DNA from: Martelella mediterranea
Lineage (GTDB): Bacteria > Pseudomonadota > Alphaproteobacteria > Rhizobiales > Rhizobiaceae
Reading direction: 5' to 3'
DNA: 64,000 bases
Assembly (NCBI RefSeq): GCF_021021415.1
Contig: NZ_JAINWJ010000011.1
Location: 62,001-126,000 of the forward strand
Part shown: piece after piece, positions 59,240-64,000 of the stretch
Numbering within the stretch: the first letter of the stretch is position 1
Layout of the letters: each line of letters starts with the position of its first letter
Program-made: the position numbers and the translations under genes
The notes under the pieces: generated by a model
The model's database searches: none
The model's input: only the letters and a program-made list of their open reading frames with translations
Told to the model about the DNA's origin: nothing

Positions 59240-60856
59240 CTATCGCGACGCCAGCATCATCTCGGCGGCCTTCTCCGCGATCATCGTCACCGGCGCATGG
59301 GTGTTGCCGGAGGGGATCGTGGGCATGATCGAGGCGTCGGCGATGCGCAGATTGGCGAGGCCGCGCAGTTTCAGCGCCGGATCGACTACGCTTGCGGGGT
59401 CGTTGCCCATGCGGGCCGTGCCGACGGGGTGGAAAATGGTGGTGCCGAGCCTGCCCGCCGCCGCCAGCAGCTCTTCATCCGACTGCACATCCGGCCCAGG
59501 TTTGATCTCGCGCGGGTTGAGCCCCACCAGACCAGCGGCGGCCATCAGACGTCGGGCGTGGCGGAGACTGTCGACGGCGATGATCTGGTCGGCGTGCGCG
59601 GAAAGATAGCGAGGCCGGATTTCGGGCGGGCGATCTGGCGCGGGCGCGGTGATATGGATCGTGCCGCGACTTTCCGGCCGCAGATTGCAGACGGAAACCG
59701 TCACCCCCGGCTCCTTGTCGAGCGGCTGCCCGAAGGCTTCCAGCGAAAGCGGCTGGATATGATATTCGAGATTGGCCCGATCATGCTCGGGCGAGGACCG
59801 GGTGAAGATGCCGAGCTGGCTCGGCGCCATTGACATCGGCCCGGTGCGGCGAAAGGCATATTCGAGGGCAATGCCGGCCTTGCCCGCAAGCGTTGCGAGA
59901 CGATCGTTCAGGGTGAGCGCGCCGGTGATGCGGAACACGGTGCGGATTTGCAGATGGTCCTGGAGGTTTCCGCCCACGGCTGGAATATCGAGCGCCACGG
60001 GAAGACCGAGGGATTGCAGCAGGCCGCCATCGCCAATGCCGGAAAGCTCCAGAAGCTGCGGCGTGTTCACCGCGCCGGCGGCAAGCACGATCTCGCCCCG
60101 GCAGGCGGCCCGTTTGAGCCGGCCGTTCTGGCGGTAGATCACGGCCTCCGCCCGCCCCTGTGACAGGGCAACGCGCTCAACCTGGGCCTTCGTCTCGATG
60201 CACAGATTGCGGCGCGACCGGGCGGGGTTCAGGAACGCCTTGCGGGCATTCCAGCGCAACCCGCCGCGCTGGTTCACCGGAAAATAGCCGACGCCCTCAT
60301 TGTCGCCATCGTTGAAGTCGTCGGTTGCGGGAATGCCGATCTCCTCGGCCGCCGCGGCCAGCGCATCGAGTACGGGCCAGTGCAGGCGCTGCTCGCAGAC
60401 GTCCAGCTCGCCGCCCTTGCCGTGGACCGCGCTCTCCGGGCCAAAGTGATTTTCCGATTTGCGAAACAGCGGCAGCACATCGTCCCAGCCCCAACCGGTG
60501 CAGCCGGCCTGCCGCCACTGGTCGTAATCCGCCGCCTGTCCGCGCATGTAGATCATGCCGTTGATCGAGGAGCACCCGCCCAGCACCTTGCCGCGCGGAT
60601 AGGCGAGCGCGCGGCCGTTCAGCCCCGCCTCCGGCTCCGTGCGATAACACCAGTCGAGCCGGGGATTGCCCATGGCATAGAGATAGCCGACCGGGATGTG
60701 GACCCAATGGTGGTTGTCGCGCCCACCCGCCTCCAGCAGCAGAACCCGGTTGGCCGGGTTGGCGCTGAGCCGGTTGGCCAGCACGCAGCCGGCAGACCCC
60801 GCCCCGACGACGATATAATCGAATTCGCCCTCGTCGACGATATCCGTTTCAACCAT
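59240..60856 (-). CDS. GMC-family FAD oxidoreductase (choline dehydrogenase-like)
   Basis: 538 residues from the ATG at 60856; an ATG at 60862 is an alternative. N-terminal FAD motif DYIVVGAGSAGCVLANRLS, then LLLEAGG, GKVLGGCSSINGMIYMRGQAADYD and FNDGDNEGVGYFPVNQRGGLRWNARKAFLNPAR, all typical of BetA-like GMC proteins. The catalytic pair is H in HPVGTARMG and H in SGNTHAPVTMIAEKAAEMM. It oxidises an alcohol to an aldehyde or ketone; the substrate is unknown. Near a Liv-type binding protein and a hydrolase, it may act on an imported alcohol. Confidence 0.9.
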   Translation of the reverse strand: MVETDIVDEGEFDYIVVGAGSAGCVLANRLSANPANRVLLLEAGGRDNHHWVHIPVGYLYAMGNPRLDWCYRTEPEAGLNGRALAYPRGKVLGGCSSINGMIYMRGQAADYDQWRQAGCTGWGWDDVLPLFRKSENHFGPESAVHGKGGELDVCEQRLHWPVLDALAAAAEEIGIPATDDFNDGDNEGVGYFPVNQRGGLRWNARKAFLNPARSRRNLCIETKAQVERVALSQGRAEAVIYRQNGRLKRAACRGEIVLAAGAVNTPQLLELSGIGDGGLLQSLGLPVALDIPAVGGNLQDHLQIRTVFRITGALTLNDRLATLAGKAGIALEYAFRRTGPMSMAPSQLGIFTRSSPEHDRANLEYHIQPLSLEAFGQPLDKEPGVTVSVCNLRPESRGTIHITAPAPDRPPEIRPRYLSAHADQIIAVDSLRHARRLMAAAGLVGLNPREIKPGPDVQSDEELLAAAGRLGTTIFHPVGTARMGNDPASVVDPALKLRGLANLRIADASIMPTIPSGNTHAPVTMIAEKAAEMMLASR

Positions 60857-60990
60857 GCTCATCACTCCAGGCACGCCCGCAGGGTCGATGCCTCTGGAGC
60901 GGCTCCGCGTTTCATCGAACGCAAACCCGCTCCAACATCATGCTTTGTCATTGTGGCAGAGGGCAGACGCTCCCGCCGACCGAGAGCGCC

Positions 60991-62262
60991 CTAAAGCGCC
61001 TCCATCGTGCCGCCGGTCGGAATTTCGGGGGCCGCGCCGTTTTCGACGATCACCAGATCATAACCGCCGTCATCCTTGATCCGCCACTGGCCGCCGGTGA
61101 GCGGGGTCTTGCAGACGTTTTTGGCAGCAAACGGCGGCACGCCCTTGCCATTCCAGGCGATCGGGCCGACGACGCATTCCATGTCGGTGGCGGCAATCGC
61201 CTCGGCGACGAGCTCTCCGTCGGTGGGGTCTTCGGCGCGTCCCATGACATCGGCGGCGACCTCGAACAGCGAGTGGACGAAGCCGATCGGCTGGGTCCAT
61301 GGCCGACCGGTCTTGGCCGTGAAATCCGCCGCAAGCTCGGCCGAGCTCTGCCCGGTCACGGAGGATGAGAATGGGTGGTTCGGCGTCCACCACACTTCCG
61401 AGGACAGATTGTTGCCCGCCTCGCCGAGCGCTTCGACCGATTGCGGGAACAGCAGCGCCTTGGCAACCGTGACGGCCTTCGGCTGCATGCCCTGCTGGCG
61501 CAGCTGATTCCAGAAGGTGGTGAAATCCGGCGGAATGAGAACGCCGGTGATGATATCGGTGTTCGCCGCCTTGAACGCGTTGATCTGGGCCGAGAAATCA
61601 TCTGACAGGTTCTGGAAACTGCCGGGATTGGTCAGCGCATAGCCGCGTTCGGCTAGCCCCGGCTTCAGGCCGGTCTCGGGATCGCCCCAGGCATTACCGT
61701 CGGCATCGTTGGGGAACAGGCCGCCGACGGACTTGTTGGTCTGAAGCTGATCCCACATGGCTGTGTAGACCGCGATGATATCTTCCATGCCCCAGAAATA
61801 GTGGAACGCGAACTCGAAAGGTTGCCAGCTTGACGGATCGCGCGGATTGGCCTGCTGGCCGATAAACCAGGGCTGCCAGGGCGCAACGGTCGAAAGCACC
61901 GGAATCCCCTCGGACTCGCACACGCCTGAAACCGGATTGGTGGTTTCCGGCGTCGAGGCGACCAGCATCAGATTGACCTCGTCGCTCAGGATCAGTTCCT
62001 TGGCAACGTCGGCGGCGCGGTTGGGATTGGACTGGCTGTCCTTGACAATCACCTCGAAATTCTTGCCGACCGACGATGTCAGGAAGGCCTCGATATTGTA
62101 ATTGTCGCTTTCGGCAAAGCCGGCCAGCGGCCCGGTCTGCGGCGAGACATAGCCGAGCTTGATCTTGCTGCCCTGGGCGATCGCGGGCGCGGCGAGCCCG
62201 GGTGCTGCAAGCATCAGCCCGGTGGCTGCCGTGGAGCGCAGAAACTTACGTCTGTTGATCAT
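60991..62262 (-). CDS. Liv/BraC-type ABC substrate-binding protein with Tat signal
   Basis: 423 residues. The N-terminus MINRRKFLRSTAATGLMLAAPGLAAPAIAQG has the twin-arginine motif RRKFLR. The mature protein is the type I periplasmic fold (KIKLGYVSPQTGPLAGFAESD, NPNRAADVAKELILSDEVNLMLVASTPETTNPVSGVCE, IPVLSTVAPWQPWF, EVAADVMGRAEDPTDGELVAEAIAATD). Such proteins bind branched-chain amino acids, urea, amides or aromatic compounds. No permease or ATPase gene is next to it within the window. Confidence 0.9.
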   Translation of the reverse strand: MINRRKFLRSTAATGLMLAAPGLAAPAIAQGSKIKLGYVSPQTGPLAGFAESDNYNIEAFLTSSVGKNFEVIVKDSQSNPNRAADVAKELILSDEVNLMLVASTPETTNPVSGVCESEGIPVLSTVAPWQPWFIGQQANPRDPSSWQPFEFAFHYFWGMEDIIAVYTAMWDQLQTNKSVGGLFPNDADGNAWGDPETGLKPGLAERGYALTNPGSFQNLSDDFSAQINAFKAANTDIITGVLIPPDFTTFWNQLRQQGMQPKAVTVAKALLFPQSVEALGEAGNNLSSEVWWTPNHPFSSSVTGQSSAELAADFTAKTGRPWTQPIGFVHSLFEVAADVMGRAEDPTDGELVAEAIAATDMECVVGPIAWNGKGVPPFAAKNVCKTPLTGGQWRIKDDGGYDLVIVENGAAPEIPTGGTMEAL

Positions 62263-62355
62263 TCTTCCTCTCCCTTTTTGTAACGATCCCTCTGCCCGAC
62301 CGCTGCCATCCGCATCGCGAACGCCTCCGCAGCGGCGGCTCGGGAAAATATGCAG

Positions 62356-63006
62356 CTAGCGGGCCGCCCCCATGCCAATGGACCCGCCGGCAGCCAGATC
62401 CTGCAACAGATTTTGCAGCATGGCCACTTCCGCGTCCGAGACCTCATGGCCGCGACCGGGGAAAATGTCCGCGCGCAACCGGCCCTTGCCCGCGCCAAGT
62501 TCGCATGCGGCCTCGGCGAAGGCGGTGACGGGTATCCACGGATCGGCATCCGAGCCCGTCAGATAGACCGGCAGTTCGGGCGCCAGCCGATGGGGCCGGT
62601 CATCCGTCGCAACGCCCACGCGGCAGCCGGTGAAAGCTGCGAGCGCCTGCGGGGCGGCAAGCCCTGCAAAGGCATATTCCAGCGCGAGACAGGCCCCTTG
62701 CGAAAATCCGGCGAGCAGCAACGGCAGTTCGCCGAAGGCGGCGCGCGCCTCGGCGACATCACCGGCAAGCTGATCCAGCGCCGCCTGGAGCGCGGTGCGC
62801 GTCCCGTCGGTCAGGGCGTCGATGGCCCGGGCGTCATACCACGAGCCGCCTGCGGCCCGCGGTAGAACGAAAGCGACATCCGGCGCATCAAGGCGGGCCA
62901 GAACATGGGATTGCATCTCCTCGGGCGATTGCCCGCGGCCATGCACAAACACACAGATCGCTCTGGCCTGTTTTTCCGCCGCAAGATGAAGCGCGCTTGA
63001 TGACAT
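62356..63006 (-). CDS. Alpha/beta hydrolase, phospholipase/carboxylesterase type (MhqD-like)
   Basis: 216 residues from the ATG at 63006, which overlaps the stop of the dioxygenase gene in TGATG. Marks are AICVFVHGRGQSPEEMQSHVLARL, the oxyanion and Ser elbow LLAGFSQGACLALEYAF, the Asp in GSDADPWIP and the His in FPGRGHEVSDAEV. The size and motifs fit the carboxylesterase family of B. subtilis MhqD. Coupled to a VOC ring-cleaving dioxygenase gene, it may work on quinone or catechol products. Confidence 0.88.
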   Translation of the reverse strand: MSSSALHLAAEKQARAICVFVHGRGQSPEEMQSHVLARLDAPDVAFVLPRAAGGSWYDARAIDALTDGTRTALQAALDQLAGDVAEARAAFGELPLLLAGFSQGACLALEYAFAGLAAPQALAAFTGCRVGVATDDRPHRLAPELPVYLTGSDADPWIPVTAFAEAACELGAGKGRLRADIFPGRGHEVSDAEVAMLQNLLQDLAAGGSIGMGAAR

Positions 63007-63965
63007 CAGGCGAACTCGGCCTCTTCCAGCCCGGCGCGCAGCTCTTCCTCCCGATCCTTGAACCATGGCGGGAACACAAGCGTCTTGCCGATCTGACCCG
63101 GAGGCTCGTCGCGGGCCCAGCCCTCCGGCGTGGTCCAGGCCAGTTCGAACAGCGCGCCGCCCGGCGAGCGGACATAGCAGGACTTGAAGTAGTTGCGGTC
63201 CTTCTGCTCGGAAATGTCGGTGAAGCCGAGACCCTCGATATGGGCCCTCAAATTCATCTGGTTTTCCTCATCGCCGGTGTTCAGCGCCAGATGATGGATC
63301 GTGCCGCCCGCCAGCGTCCATGTGCCCTGCGGGCTCTCCCGGTCATCAATAACCTCGACGCGCTGGATGATGCCATCGGCGTCCGGGACCCGATAGACCG
63401 TGCCCTCATGCGTATCGGCCTCCTTGGTCAAAGGCAGGGCGATGGTCATGAAATCATCCATCGCGGCGCGATCGAAGCAGGCGACCAGCGCGCCGTAAAT
63501 GCCCTTGATGCCGTGCTCGGCGCTCACGCCCTGCGCCTCGTTGGCAATCGGCGTGCGGTTGTCGCTGTCGCTTTCCACCAGCTCATGCGGAATGCCGCAG
63601 GGATGGGCGAAGACGATGCGGTCCGCGCCGAAACGGGTGACCTTCTCGGCCTTGATGCCCCGCTCGTTCAGCCGGTCGACCCAGAAGTTCGCAGCCCCCT
63701 TCGGGATCGCCTGCATGATGGTGCGCGACTGGTTCGTGCCGCGGCGGCCATAGACGCCGGGCTTGCGGAACGGGAAGGTGGTGATGATGGTCGAGGCGTC
63801 GCCATCGGGCGAGCCGTAATAGAGGTGATAGACCGGGATCACGCCGTCAAACAGCACCGTGCGCTTGACCGAGTGAAGTCCCAGGGTCTTGGTGTAGAAG
63901 TCGAAATCCTCCTGCGCGCCATCCGTGGAAAGCGTCAGATGATGATAGCCGCTGATTTGTGCCAA
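63006..63965 (-). CDS. VOC-family ring-cleaving dioxygenase (MhqO-like)
   Basis: 319 residues starting at a TTG at 63965, with GGGAGG 9 bases upstream, so the unusual start is well supported. Two tandem VOC halves: the first with ISGYHHLTLSTDGAQEDFDFYTKTLGLHSVKRTV and the second with GTIHHLALNTGDEENQMNLRAHIEGLGFTDISEQKDRNYFKSCYVRSPGGALFELAW. The metal ligands His, His and Glu are visible (YHHLTL, HHLAL and LFELAW). The layout matches MhqO, a dioxygenase for hydroquinones and catechols. It is the first gene of the pair with the esterase. Confidence 0.88.
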   Translation of the reverse strand: MAQISGYHHLTLSTDGAQEDFDFYTKTLGLHSVKRTVLFDGVIPVYHLYYGSPDGDASTIITTFPFRKPGVYGRRGTNQSRTIMQAIPKGAANFWVDRLNERGIKAEKVTRFGADRIVFAHPCGIPHELVESDSDNRTPIANEAQGVSAEHGIKGIYGALVACFDRAAMDDFMTIALPLTKEADTHEGTVYRVPDADGIIQRVEVIDDRESPQGTWTLAGGTIHHLALNTGDEENQMNLRAHIEGLGFTDISEQKDRNYFKSCYVRSPGGALFELAWTTPEGWARDEPPGQIGKTLVFPPWFKDREEELRAGLEEAEFA

Positions 63966-64000
63966 GATACAATCCTCCCAAAATGCAGTCTGTCCGTGCG

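Overview
The window looks like chromosome or large-replicon sequence of a free-living alphaproteobacterium of the Hyphomicrobiales (Rhizobiaceae or Martelella-like). The reasons are high GC, dense operons with 1 to 17 bp gene overlaps, many solute-binding proteins, a FdsGBA-type formate dehydrogenase, a LuxR solo and giant Gly-rich autotransporters. No rRNA, tRNA, CRISPR array, insertion sequence or prophage gene was seen.

Region by region. 1-2.6 kb (minus): a ytcA-mdtN-mdtO-type efflux operon running off the left edge. 2.6-7.4 kb (minus): an outer-membrane barrel protein overlapping a Tat-exported amidohydrolase, a DUF900 lipoprotein hydrolase and a short MgtE-type Mg2+ transporter. 7.5-9.7 kb: glutamate decarboxylase convergent with a LuxR-type quorum regulator. 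10.1-15.5 kb (plus): a five-gene nickel ABC importer followed by nikR, with a textbook NikR operator (GTATGA-N16-TCATAC) over the promoter. 15.6-18.9 kb: TRIC channel, PNPOx-like stress protein, DUF2207 membrane protein. 19.0-22.9 kb: two overlapping genes for unrecognised exported proteins, the second made of MORN/YwqK-like repeats.

23-33.7 kb: a catabolic island. A LysR gene and an amino-acid binding protein are divergent from a plus-strand run: a three-part FAD/[2Fe-2S] amine dehydrogenase, an aldehyde dehydrogenase, DapB- and DapA-like enzymes, an ABC permease and ATPase, and a lysine-6-dehydrogenase-like enzyme. It should import and degrade an amino or imino acid, probably lysine-like or cyclic. 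I know no described pathway with this gene set, and it is the best candidate for a new system here.

33.9-40.7 kb: a 2245-residue autotransporter with about 19 AQS(I/V)GGGGG repeats. 40.7-49.5 kb (minus): a broken HlyD gene, NAD-dependent formate dehydrogenase (fdsGBA and fdsD, without fdsC), its probable LysR regulator and an oxalate/formate-type MFS transporter. 49.5-51.8 kb: a very AT-rich spacer and a hipBA toxin-antitoxin pair. 52.0-57.8 kb: an MBL-like protein, succinate-semialdehyde dehydrogenase and a subtilase autotransporter. 58-64 kb (minus): an AraC regulator, GMC oxidoreductase, Tat-exported Liv-type binding protein, and an esterase/VOC dioxygenase pair resembling MhqD/MhqO.

Gene starts were chosen from ribosome-binding sites and signal peptides by eye. 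All family calls are from motif recognition without database searches.
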